NCBI GenBank assembly: GCA_023431285.1
Contig: JAEYXN010000067.1
Span: forward strand, 1 to 33,117
From: Bacteroidota bacterium
GTDB lineage: Bacteria; Bacteroidota; Bacteroidia; Cytophagales; Cyclobacteriaceae
Direction: 5' to 3'
DNA length: 33,117 nucleotides
Position numbers and translations under genes: made by a program. Each line of letters opens with the position of its first letter. Position 1 is the stretch's first letter. The notes beneath the pieces are model-generated. The model did no database searches, had not been told where the DNA came from, and saw only the letters and a program-made list of their open reading frames with translations. This document shows, piece after piece, positions 16,184-23,459 of this stretch.

Positions 16184-17731
16184 ATGAGTGCATATCTAAT
16201 TCCTGCAGTCGCTCTGGCTGCGTTGTTTGTCTTCGTAACCCTTGTGTCCTTTGTCCGGAGGTACAAGCGATGTCCGTCGGACAGGATACTCGTGAAGTAT
16301 GGTAAAGTAGGGGGTGGTGACTCTGCCAAATGTATTCACGGTGGAGCTACCTTCGTCTGGCCGATCATCCAGGATTACGCGTTCATGGATCTGACACCGA
16401 TCTCTATCGAAGTTAACCTGGTAAATGCTCTGAGTAAGCAGAATATCCGCGTTGACGTTCCATCGAAATTTACTGTGGGTATTTCTACGGAAGCCGGCGT
16501 AATGGAAAATGCGGCTGAACGTCTCCTTGGCTTACAACGAAATGATGTTCATGCTCTCGCTCATGATATCATTGTAGGCCAGATGCGTCTTGTTGTAGCG
16601 ATGATGGATATCGAGGAGATCAACAACAACCGCGATAAATTCCTTAGTAACGTATCTCATAACGTTGAAGTGGAATTGAAGAAGATCGGTTTAAAGCTGA
16701 TCAACGTAAACATCACCGACATCAAGGATGAAAGCGGTTATATCGCTGCTCTTGGTAAAGAAGCCGCGGCAAAAGCGATCAATGAGGCGAAGATCCGCGT
16801 TGCTGAGCAGGAGCGTCTTGGAGATGTAGGTAAAACTCAGGAGGAGAAAGAACGCGACATCAGGGTAGCAGAGATGGTCCGCGACCGCGATACACAGGTA
16901 GCGAGCTCCGAAAAAGACAGAGAAGTCCTTATGGCGGCAGCTAAGCGTGACGAACAGATTGGTAAGGTTGAGGCGGAACGCGATACGCGTATTAAGACGG
17001 CGGAAGCAAATGCGCTGGCGGTAAAAGGAGAGAACCAGTCGAAGGTGGCGATTGCAACTTCCGATGCTGAACGCCGTGAGCGCGAAGCGGAAGCGATGAA
17101 GAAGGCGATTGCCGCAGAAAAGGTGCAGGCTGCGAAAGCACTCGAAGAAGCCTATCTGGCGGAACAAAGAGCCGAAGCGGCACGCGCTGACAGAGAACGC
17201 GCTTCTCAAAACGCAAACGTCGTGGTAACCGCGGAGATACAGAAACAAAAACTTATCCTCGAAGCACAAGCTGAAGCCGAACGTATCCGTGAAAGAGCGA
17301 AGGGTGAAGCGGATTCAATATTACTGCAGCGCCAGGCGGAAGCCCAGGGTATTTATGAAATATTAACCAAGCAGGCCGAAGGATTCCGGGAACTCGTGAA
17401 GTCAGCAGGAAATAATCCGAAAGACGCAGCAATGCTGATCATTGCCGACAAATTGCCTGAACTCGTGAAGTTGCAGACAGAAGCAATCAAGAACATTCAG
17501 ATTGATAAGGTTACTGTTTGGGATGGCGGGAACAGCAAGGATGGTAAGTCGTCTACCGCGAATTTTATTTCCGGTCTCTATGGATCAGTCCCTCCGTTGC
17601 ATGAAATATTTAAGATGGCGGGCCTTGATCTGCCATACTACCTTGGTGGCGAACCGGCAAAGGCTCAGACTACCAGCGGTCCGACGATCAAAGTCGTTCC
17701 CATTGAGGAAAAGGAAACTCCAACTAAATAA
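16184..17731 (+). CDS. Flotillin family (SPFH/band 7) membrane scaffold protein
   Basis: A 515-residue flotillin of the YqiK/FloT type that should assemble on the inner membrane. One N-terminal membrane segment (LIPAVALAALFVFVTLVSFV, residues 5-24) is followed by the SPFH domain (about 30-200; GGATFVWPIIQDYAFMDLTP; GLKLINVNITDIKDESGYI). A long Ala/Glu/Arg-rich coiled coil spans about 195-400, with repeated E-A-E motifs (LILEAQAEAERIRERAKGEA). The C-terminal part (about 400-515) includes an ILTKQAEGFRELV helix and ends in a Pro/Lys tail. It forms a tight two-gene operon with the NfeD partner and ends at a strong terminator. Confidence 0.93.
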   Translation: MSAYLIPAVALAALFVFVTLVSFVRRYKRCPSDRILVKYGKVGGGDSAKCIHGGATFVWPIIQDYAFMDLTPISIEVNLVNALSKQNIRVDVPSKFTVGISTEAGVMENAAERLLGLQRNDVHALAHDIIVGQMRLVVAMMDIEEINNNRDKFLSNVSHNVEVELKKIGLKLINVNITDIKDESGYIAALGKEAAAKAINEAKIRVAEQERLGDVGKTQEEKERDIRVAEMVRDRDTQVASSEKDREVLMAAAKRDEQIGKVEAERDTRIKTAEANALAVKGENQSKVAIATSDAERREREAEAMKKAIAAEKVQAAKALEEAYLAEQRAEAARADRERASQNANVVVTAEIQKQKLILEAQAEAERIRERAKGEADSILLQRQAEAQGIYEILTKQAEGFRELVKSAGNNPKDAAMLIIADKLPELVKLQTEAIKNIQIDKVTVWDGGNSKDGKSSTANFISGLYGSVPPLHEIFKMAGLDLPYYLGGEPAKAQTTSGPTIKVVPIEEKETPTK

Positions 17732-17735
17732 CAGC

Positions 17736-17760
17736 AAAGCCGGTGAAAGCCGGCTTTTTT
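17736..17760 (+). terminator. Rho-independent terminator of the NfeD-flotillin operon
   Basis: AAAGCCGG (17736-17743) pairs with CCGGCTTT (17750-17757) around a 6-base loop and is followed by a T run. It begins four bases after the flotillin stop codon. Confidence 0.9.
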
Positions 17761-17792
17761 ATAATTCTTCCACATCACTCCTCATAACCTTA

Positions 17793-17827
17793 TTTGTTTT
17801 CTAATCCTGCAAAAAGCGTTAGTATTG
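17793..17827 (+). promoter_or_regulatory. Weak candidate promoter of the exonuclease III gene
   Basis: TTTG (17793-17796) precedes TAGTATTG (17820-17827), one mismatch from TAnnTTTG, with a long 23-base spacer. The resulting leader of about 50 bases contains a hairpin, GCACCG (17836-17841) with CGGTGC (17850-17855). No U run follows the hairpin. Confidence 0.3.
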
Positions 17828-17884
17828 CCGTACCTGCACCGCATGATAACGGTGCTCAATTAAGACATTTAGAAACGAAAAACT

Positions 17885-18658
17885 GTGGTTAAGCACTTCG
17901 TCAACTGGAACGTCAACGGCATTCGTTCAATCATTAAGAAAGATTTTATTCGTGATATTCAGGCGATGGATCCTGATGTGCTGTGTCTGCAGGAAACCAA
18001 GGCGGGCCCTGAAGATGCGCGGTCAGCGCTGGAATTACTGAAAGGTTATCATGTGTACGTGAACTGCTCAAAGGCACGCAAAGGATATTCCGGTACAGCG
18101 ATTATTTCAAAAGAAGAACCAATGAGTGTTTCCTGTGACATCGGCCAGGAAGAATTTGATCAGGAGGGAAGGGTGATGACTGCGGAATATGCCACCTATT
18201 TCATCGTCACCGTGTACACGCCGAACAGTGGTGATGGCTTGTCACGACTGGAGTGGCGCCAGAAATGGGACATCGAATTCCGTCAGTATCTGTTGTGGCT
18301 TGAGAGAAGAAAGCCGGTGATTGTCTGTGGTGACTTCAACGTCGCACACCAGGAAATTGATATTGCCCGACCCAAACAGAATTACAACAAAGCTGCGGGA
18401 TACACACAACAGGAAATCGACGGGTTCACCACCCTCCTTGAAGCAGGCTTTGTCGATACGTTCCGACGTTTTTACCCGCAAGAAGTTAAATACACTTACT
18501 GGGATTACGTGACCAGCGCCAGAGCCAAGAACGTGGGCTGGAGAATTGACTACTTTCTTGTAAGCGAAAATCTTATTGACAAGGTTCAGGACGCAATGGT
18601 GTATAACGAATATTTCGGATCGGATCATTGTCCCGTTGGTCTGAAGATCGACCTTTAA
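17885..18658 (+). CDS. xth: Exodeoxyribonuclease III / AP endonuclease
   Basis: A 257-residue metal-dependent DNA repair nuclease that cleaves 5' to abasic sites and has 3' exonuclease activity. All family blocks are visible: NWNVNGIRS, CLQETKA (catalytic Glu), GYSGTAI, YTPNSG, CGDFNVAH (catalytic Asp and Asn), GWRIDYFLVS and the terminal SDHCPV (catalytic His). The start is GTG at 17885: an in-frame stop at 17870-17872 leaves no upstream alternative, and NWNVNGIR must be close to the N terminus. It is followed after 85 bases by a lipoprotein gene. Confidence 0.94.
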   Translation: MVKHFVNWNVNGIRSIIKKDFIRDIQAMDPDVLCLQETKAGPEDARSALELLKGYHVYVNCSKARKGYSGTAIISKEEPMSVSCDIGQEEFDQEGRVMTAEYATYFIVTVYTPNSGDGLSRLEWRQKWDIEFRQYLLWLERRKPVIVCGDFNVAHQEIDIARPKQNYNKAAGYTQQEIDGFTTLLEAGFVDTFRRFYPQEVKYTYWDYVTSARAKNVGWRIDYFLVSENLIDKVQDAMVYNEYFGSDHCPVGLKIDL

Positions 18659-18743
18659 AATAATTCGTCGTCTCGGCGAAAGCTGTCGCCATACTATGAC
18701 AGGACGGCAAGCGTTTCTTTAAAATACTCTAAAAAATCAGATC

Positions 18744-19205
18744 ATGAGGTTTAGACAAATCTTGTTTGCAGCGGCTTCTTCATTACTGCTTTATTCCTGC
18801 GATGCAATTACAGCCGAAGAAGTCGCCCGCGTCTCCATTGATAAAACCAGTAACAAGGAACTCTTCGTAAAGGAGATGTCTCTCGATCTGAAGGAAGGTG
18901 AATCAGTTTCATTCTGGACGGAGATGGACCTCGAATATCAGGACAACCTGTCTCTGATATACACAATAGAAGTATGGCGTGACTCTGTCAAACAGGGAGG
19001 GTTTCAACTGGATGCCATGGACACAAACCCCACGATGAACGAAGTGAAAACATCCTTCAACAACAACACGTCATGGAGTTACACCGGCAAGATGGATAAG
19101 CTGAAGATCGAGAAAGATGGAAACTATACTTTCAAAGCGGTAATCAACTCTTCGGAAAACCCTTCCCTTGTGATCAGGAAGGCCGATCTGATCCTCAAAA
19201 AGTAA
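18744..19205 (+). CDS. Predicted lipoprotein, unknown function
   Basis: A 153-residue protein with a lipoprotein signal (MRFRQILFAAASSLLLYSC, lipid attachment at Cys19). The mature part is rich in alternating hydrophobic residues (VSFWTEMDLEYQDNLSLIYT; SWSYTGKMDKLKIEKDGNYT; LVIRKADLILKK), suggesting a single beta-sandwich domain of about 130 residues. I recognise no family. There is no neighbouring gene within 35 bases on either side, and the flanking genes (exonuclease III and an oxidoreductase) give no functional hint. Confidence 0.72.
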   Translation: MRFRQILFAAASSLLLYSCDAITAEEVARVSIDKTSNKELFVKEMSLDLKEGESVSFWTEMDLEYQDNLSLIYTIEVWRDSVKQGGFQLDAMDTNPTMNEVKTSFNNNTSWSYTGKMDKLKIEKDGNYTFKAVINSSENPSLVIRKADLILKK

Positions 19206-19264
19206 ATTTATAAGTTCTTCCCTTTTGAAAAAGTAACATTTTGTCGCTTCAATCGTCTTTCCCG

Positions 19265-20233
19265 ATGACTATGAAAGCAGTATTGTTCACTAAATCCGGG
19301 TCGACGTCCTTTCTTCAATACGATGACATACCAGATCCCGTTCCCACCGATGACGAAATACTGGTTCAGGTAAAGGCGGCCTCGGTCAATTCATGGGACT
19401 GGGACCGGGTTCATGGTAAGTCTTTTTTCATCCGCATGCTAAAGATCTTCGGTCAACAACATCCCGTGCTAGGAGCGGATATCGCTGGAGTGGTTGCCTC
19501 TGTTGGAAAGAATGTCACAAAGTTCAGCGTAGGGGATATGGTGTTCGGAGATCTCTCCGCAGGCAAATGGGGCGGATTTGCCGAGTATGCTCTCGCATCC
19601 GAAAAGGAACTCGCCATCATGGATCCAACACTCTCATTCGAAGAGGCCGCTGCAATCCCCCAGGCTGGCCTCCTGGCGCTGCAGGGTTTGGATATGGCCC
19701 CCACACTAAAAGACAAAGAAGTACTCATTAACGGAGGCGGTGGAGGCGCAGGAACATTTGCTATCCAATTGGCGAAGATGTATGGAGCCACAGTTACGGC
19801 TGGAGATAAAAAAGAAAAGTTTGACGTGATGCGTGAGTGTGGTGCTGATCACGTGATAGACGTCAACAAAGAGGATTTTAGCGCATCTGACAGGAAGTAT
19901 GATTTTGTCCTCGATGTTATGGCAACACGTTCTCCGCGCCAGTCGAAACGCGCACTGGCAAAAGCTGGGAAGTATGTCATTTTAGGTGGAGCGAGTTCAG
20001 TGGTCCTTCAGTTTATGATCATGGGACACATGATATCTTCTTTGAGTGATCAGTCACTTGGTTTACTGATGCACCGTCCGCGCGTAGAAGATCTGAATCG
20101 AATGACCGACTTAGTGAAGAGCGGTAAGATCAAACCGGTAATCGATGAGGTGTTCCCACTCCGTGAAACAGCTGCAGCCATCCAGAAGCTTGGAGATGGA
20201 CGTTCGAAAGGAAAAGTTATTGTCGTTCCTTAA
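19265..20233 (+). CDS. Zinc-independent MDR family NAD(P)-dependent oxidoreductase (quinone reductase-like)
   Basis: A medium-chain dehydrogenase/reductase of about 322 residues. The N-terminal GroES-like domain includes VKAASVNSWDWDRVHGK and HPVLGADIAGVVASVGKNV. The Rossmann domain has the nucleotide motif INGGGGGAGTFAIQLAK and the basic DKKEKFDV after strand 2, which favours NADP(H). The zinc ligands of classical alcohol dehydrogenases are absent, so it belongs with the zeta-crystallin/enoyl-reductase branch; the substrate is unknown. The frame reaches a TTG at 19241. ATG codons at 19265 and 19271 are both possible, and the second (MKAVLFTK) looks most like relatives. An SDR gene follows after 74 bases. 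Confidence 0.86.
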   Translation: MTMKAVLFTKSGSTSFLQYDDIPDPVPTDDEILVQVKAASVNSWDWDRVHGKSFFIRMLKIFGQQHPVLGADIAGVVASVGKNVTKFSVGDMVFGDLSAGKWGGFAEYALASEKELAIMDPTLSFEEAAAIPQAGLLALQGLDMAPTLKDKEVLINGGGGGAGTFAIQLAKMYGATVTAGDKKEKFDVMRECGADHVIDVNKEDFSASDRKYDFVLDVMATRSPRQSKRALAKAGKYVILGGASSVVLQFMIMGHMISSLSDQSLGLLMHRPRVEDLNRMTDLVKSGKIKPVIDEVFPLRETAAAIQKLGDGRSKGKVIVVP

Positions 20234-20307
20234 TGTCGTAGTGTAGCCGTCGCGTTGTTGTTCCTGGCTGGAATAATATTTTAGCATTTCGGGGAAAAGA
20301 ACATATC

Positions 20308-21195
20308 ATGGAAAATAAAAAGGCCTCAAAGAGAAAAGAATACGCGTTGGTGACTGGTGGTACCAGCGGGATAGGATATGAAATTGCACGCCTGCTTGCA
20401 AAAGATGGATATAACCTTGTACTCGTGGCGCGCTCGTCAGAGCGGCTCCTTGAAGCAAGCGATGAATTCCAGGAGCTTGGTGTAGATGTTATCATGCTTG
20501 ATAAAGACTTGTTCGACCCGGTCGCTGCGCGCGAAGTTTATCATGAACTGAAGAACAGGGGAATTCAGATTGACGTACTGATCAACAATGCCGGTCAGGG
20601 ACAAAAGGGTCGCTTCAACGAAATTCCCCTTGATCGCCATCTTGAAATCATTCAACTAAATGTGTCATCGCTTGTCACACTGACAAAGCTTTTTATGGAC
20701 GACATGCTCAAGCGGAGAAGCGGAAAGATATTAAACCTTGCTTCAGTAGTTTCCAAAACACCTGCTCCGGAGTTTTCGATCTACGCGGCAAGTAAAGCGT
20801 TCGTATTATCGCTCTCCGAAGCACTGGCAAAGGAAACAGAGGGAACCGGCGTAACCATCACGGCGCTCCTGCCGGGTCGAACCGATACTGATTTCTTCTT
20901 CAAGGCTGATATGACCGATACGAAGGAGTTTCAGGATCACGAGCTGGCCAATCCGGAAGAAGTCGCAAAGGATGGTTACGAAGCATTGATGAGCGGTGAG
21001 AGCCGTGTGATCTCCGGTCTTCAGAATAAAGCCATGGTCGGTATGATGAACGCCATGCCTGACAGTGCCAATGCTAATCAGATGCAGAAGAACATGCAGC
21101 CGTCGGAGAAGGGCGCTGATGAAAGAAAGCAACGCCCGGGGCATGCGCCATCCGAACAGGAGCGCGAAACTATTAATAAAGAAAATGTCTCATAG
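20308..21195 (+). CDS. Short-chain dehydrogenase/reductase
   Basis: A 295-residue SDR. The cofactor motif is TGGTSGIG (residues 16-23), NNAG follows at 93-96, and the catalytic triad is Ser146 (NLASVVS), Tyr159 and Lys163 (YAASK). The basic residue in VLVARSSERL after strand 2 suggests NADP(H). The last 45 residues (from about 250) are a hydrophilic, Gln/Glu/Asn-rich tail that extends beyond the standard fold. The substrate cannot be predicted. It lies downstream of the MDR oxidoreductase in the same direction and ends at a GC-rich hairpin. Confidence 0.88.
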   Translation: MENKKASKRKEYALVTGGTSGIGYEIARLLAKDGYNLVLVARSSERLLEASDEFQELGVDVIMLDKDLFDPVAAREVYHELKNRGIQIDVLINNAGQGQKGRFNEIPLDRHLEIIQLNVSSLVTLTKLFMDDMLKRRSGKILNLASVVSKTPAPEFSIYAASKAFVLSLSEALAKETEGTGVTITALLPGRTDTDFFFKADMTDTKEFQDHELANPEEVAKDGYEALMSGESRVISGLQNKAMVGMMNAMPDSANANQMQKNMQPSEKGADERKQRPGHAPSEQERETINKENVS

Positions 21196-21210
21196 CCTGA
21201 GTGAATGATT

Positions 21211-21233
21211 GCCCCGGACGTATGCGCCGGGGC
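21211..21233. terminator. Shared hairpin between convergent SDR and OsmC genes
   Basis: GCCCCGG (21211-21217) pairs with CCGGGGC (21227-21233) around a 9-base loop, between two converging stop codons. The T tract is poor on both strands (TCATTTATTT on the plus strand), so termination strength is uncertain. Confidence 0.6.
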
Positions 21234-21242
21234 TCATTTATT

Positions 21243-21701
21243 TCACACCTTCGCGGACTCACTCACCGCTATCGTCGGATCCATTACCACCTTCGATTTG
21301 ATAGAGTTGGAGATCAGACAATGTTTCTCTGCTTTCTCCAATACCCTCAACGCCTTTGCCTTTAAAGATTCATCGGCGACGACTACCTCCGGTGAAAGTG
21401 TTATTTCCGTCATCAGAAATCCTTCTTCAGTCTTTTCAAGTTTTCCGACAGCAGGACATTTGAAAGAGATAAAGTCCAGCTTTGAGTTTTCAGCAATAGA
21501 CAAAAACGTTGTCATTAAGCAACTACTCACCGCGGCGGTGAACAAATGCTCCGGTGACCAGATCCCCGGAATTCCATTAGGAAACTCTGGCGGCGTGGCG
21601 ACCTCAAAACATTGTGACCGATCCGACAGATCACGCGAGCACATCACTCCCTTTCTGGTCTCGCTCCAGGCTACGTCTACATGATAGTTGTGGGCTTCCA
21701 T
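21243..21701 (-). CDS. OsmC family peroxiredoxin-like protein
   Basis: A 152-residue OsmC-family protein; characterised relatives reduce organic hydroperoxides with a cysteine pair. The two expected cysteines are present: Cys61 in SPEHLFTAAVSSCLMTTF, the classic helix, and Cys128 in LEKAEKHCLISNSI. Other family features are the N-terminal beta hairpin and VATPPEFPNG before the first catalytic helix. Three additional cysteines (21, 31 and 82) are not typical. The substrate could be organic peroxide or another thiol-reactive compound; some family members have no known peroxidase activity. It is convergent with the SDR gene. Confidence 0.88.
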   Translation of the reverse strand: MEAHNYHVDVAWSETRKGVMCSRDLSDRSQCFEVATPPEFPNGIPGIWSPEHLFTAAVSSCLMTTFLSIAENSKLDFISFKCPAVGKLEKTEEGFLMTEITLSPEVVVADESLKAKALRVLEKAEKHCLISNSIKSKVVMDPTIAVSESAKV

Positions 21702-21728
21702 TTGCAGTTTAGATTAACTTATTACTGT

Positions 21729-21736
21729 CAAAATTA
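21729..21736 (-). promoter_or_regulatory. Predicted -7 box of the OsmC gene
   Basis: On the minus strand TAATTTTG (21736 to 21729) matches TAnnTTTG exactly and ends 27 bases before the ATG at 21701. An upstream TTG at standard spacing is not evident. Confidence 0.42.
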
Positions 21737-21876
21737 GGATGCTGAAAATTGCGAGGACGTAACTTTTGTCACATCCGACGGAGTAATTTTTCGTGATCAT
21801 AACACCTTCTCCAGCCTTTGATTTCAAGGGTTTTAGTGATAAATTGATTCTTGTGATCTTAGATCCATTACCCGGT

Positions 21877-22275
21877 GTGATAAAAATCAGCTTTTCAGTT
21901 CTCGCTATTCTCATTGCTCTTCCATTTTCATGTATGAACCCAACAACCTTGTATAAGTACGCCGACGGAAACGGGAATACTTATTCTGTTTCCGCAGATA
22001 TGCTTAAGTACGATCCCGTCTCGCCCGGGAACAGCTCATCAGGAATGTACAGTGGCGGTGAGCCGTGGGAAGTTCCGTTGAGCCGGGAACAATATGAAAG
22101 TGTCGCATCGCTGTTGGAAGAAGCTATTGGCGCAAGGGAGGAACATCAAAATGCCCGCGAAATGATGACAGGATCAGTTAGCCGAACCCGTAAAGACAAA
22201 GTCACCGTCATCCTTAAGCGAAACAGCCCGATCAAGATCAAGGTCGAAGAGATGTTGAAAAATAAAGGACAATGA
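21877..22275 (+). CDS. Predicted small lipoprotein, unknown function
   Basis: I place the start at the GTG at 21877 because it yields a proper lipoprotein signal (M/V-IKISFSVLAILIALPFSC, Cys19); a longer reading from a GTG at 21793 would put 28 residues in front of the signal. The mature 113 residues contain KYADGNGNTYSV, a small motif YDPVSPGNSSSGMYSGGEPW, and a C-terminal helix plus basic strand (KVTVILKRNSPIKIKVEEML). I do not know the function. It leads a compact run of three genes with 18-base gaps (GNAT, then a two-TM protein), which suggests an operon. Confidence 0.7.
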   Translation: MIKISFSVLAILIALPFSCMNPTTLYKYADGNGNTYSVSADMLKYDPVSPGNSSSGMYSGGEPWEVPLSREQYESVASLLEEAIGAREEHQNAREMMTGSVSRTRKDKVTVILKRNSPIKIKVEEMLKNKGQ

Positions 22276-22293
22276 TTCCCCTCGTCTCAGGTC

Positions 22294-22821
22294 ATGGATG
22301 CCCGAACCACTATCATTGAAATTAGTCTTCGAAAGGCGACAATCGCAGACTTGCGTTTGCTGGAAGAATGGGACAAAGAAGACCATGTCATTGAATCCGA
22401 CCCTAACGACGACTGGCAATGGGAGGTGGAACTGAATCGGAATCCCGGATGGAGAGAACAATTGATTGCAGAAGTTGCGGGAGATCCGATTGGGTTTATT
22501 CAGATCATTGATCCGATGCTGGAAGAATCACACTATTGGGGACACATTGGAAGCGGCTTCCGCGCGATCGATATCTGGATCGGCAAAAAGGAGAATCTCG
22601 GAAGGGGATTCGGTACGAGCATGATGACCTCCGCAATACAGCGTTGCTTTTCCGATGAACGGGTTCATACCATAATCATTGATCCCCTTAGTTCCAATAC
22701 CAAGGCGCGACATTTTTATGAAAAGATGGGCTTTGGGTTTGTGAAGTACCAAAGATTCGGAGAAGATGACTGCGCGGTGTACCAGCTGCATCGTGATGGC
22801 TGGGTAAAACATAAGAAATAA
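22294..22821 (+). CDS. GNAT acetyltransferase resembling AAC(6')-type enzymes
   Basis: A 175-residue acetyltransferase. The acetyl-CoA motif is unusually clear: IDIWIGKKENLGRGFGTSMM (about residues 90-109). It is followed by the AAC(6')-like block IIIDPLSSNTKARHFYEKMGF. The N-terminal part (LRLLEEWDKEDHVIESDPND) also resembles the aminoglycoside 6'-acetyltransferase/siderophore acetyltransferase group. This is family resemblance only; neither drug acetylation nor any other substrate can be asserted. It sits 18 bases after the small lipoprotein gene and 18 before the two-TM protein gene. Confidence 0.85.
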   Translation: MDARTTIIEISLRKATIADLRLLEEWDKEDHVIESDPNDDWQWEVELNRNPGWREQLIAEVAGDPIGFIQIIDPMLEESHYWGHIGSGFRAIDIWIGKKENLGRGFGTSMMTSAIQRCFSDERVHTIIIDPLSSNTKARHFYEKMGFGFVKYQRFGEDDCAVYQLHRDGWVKHKK

Positions 22822-22839
22822 GTTAATTTAAATAAAACG

Positions 22840-23331
22840 ATGTCCGTGAAAGACTTTAAAACCTCAGGATACTTCTCCTGGCCCATCCTGTTTCTGGGTG
22901 TAATGATGCTATTCCTTGCAGTCTATTTTGCCTTGTCAAACTGGGTCGTCTCCATTGTCCTGTGTTTGCCCGCGTTTGTCATCCTGACGACACATTATCG
23001 CCTTCGGATAGATCTGGATAACAAAACTTACCATGACTACCTATGGATTCTCGGAATGAGACAGGGCGACAAGGGCCGTTATGGAAACATTGATTACCTC
23101 TTTCTGAAAGCGAAACGAGTCACGCAGAACATGCAATTGAAAGCAGCTTCCTCGTCCGTTGCTAAAGATGTGGTGGATGCCTACCTTAAGTTTGACGGTG
23201 AAAACAAGATCCATCTGTTCACCAGGGACAGCCGTCATGATGTGGTTGTACGACTCAAAGAAATCGCCGCGATGCTGAATACTCGTGTGATCGACTACAC
23301 GTCGGGTGAGGGGGAGGAAATTACTTCCTGA
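22840..23331 (+). CDS. Two-TM membrane protein, unknown function
   Basis: A 163-residue protein with two adjacent membrane segments (about residues 14-32, WPILFLGVMMLFLAVYFAL, and 34-51, WVVSIVLCLPAFVILTTH) and a cytoplasmic C-terminal domain of about 110 residues (YRLRIDLDNKTYHDYLWILG; VVDAYLKFDGENKIHLFTRD). This resembles a PH-like or bacterial YdbS/YvbH-type domain in general outline, but I am not confident. It is the third gene of the compact run that starts at 21877. Confidence 0.72.
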   Translation: MSVKDFKTSGYFSWPILFLGVMMLFLAVYFALSNWVVSIVLCLPAFVILTTHYRLRIDLDNKTYHDYLWILGMRQGDKGRYGNIDYLFLKAKRVTQNMQLKAASSSVAKDVVDAYLKFDGENKIHLFTRDSRHDVVVRLKEIAAMLNTRVIDYTSGEGEEITS

Positions 23332-23459
23332 TCCCAGCCCGTTCTAATTGTCATTCATAGATAAAAAGTGCTATCAAACAGCACTCATCGCTTTTCGGAC
23401 ATCGTGCCTGCAGCGTTGAGTTTTTTTGCTTATCTTGATTCTCCCTAACCATCGAAAAC

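Noticed and set aside
16691..17269. 192-codon open frame antisense to the flotillin gene
   Set aside because: It is a by-product of the Ala/Glu/Arg-rich coiled-coil codons; the protein is Phe/Leu/Cys/Arg-rich with no family features.
18675..18690. GGCGA/TCGCC hairpin after exonuclease III
   Set aside because: Only a 5-bp stem and no T run follows.
22294..22821. Calling the GNAT protein an aminoglycoside resistance gene
   Set aside because: Family resemblance alone does not show drug acetylation, and the context is chromosomal with no mobility genes.
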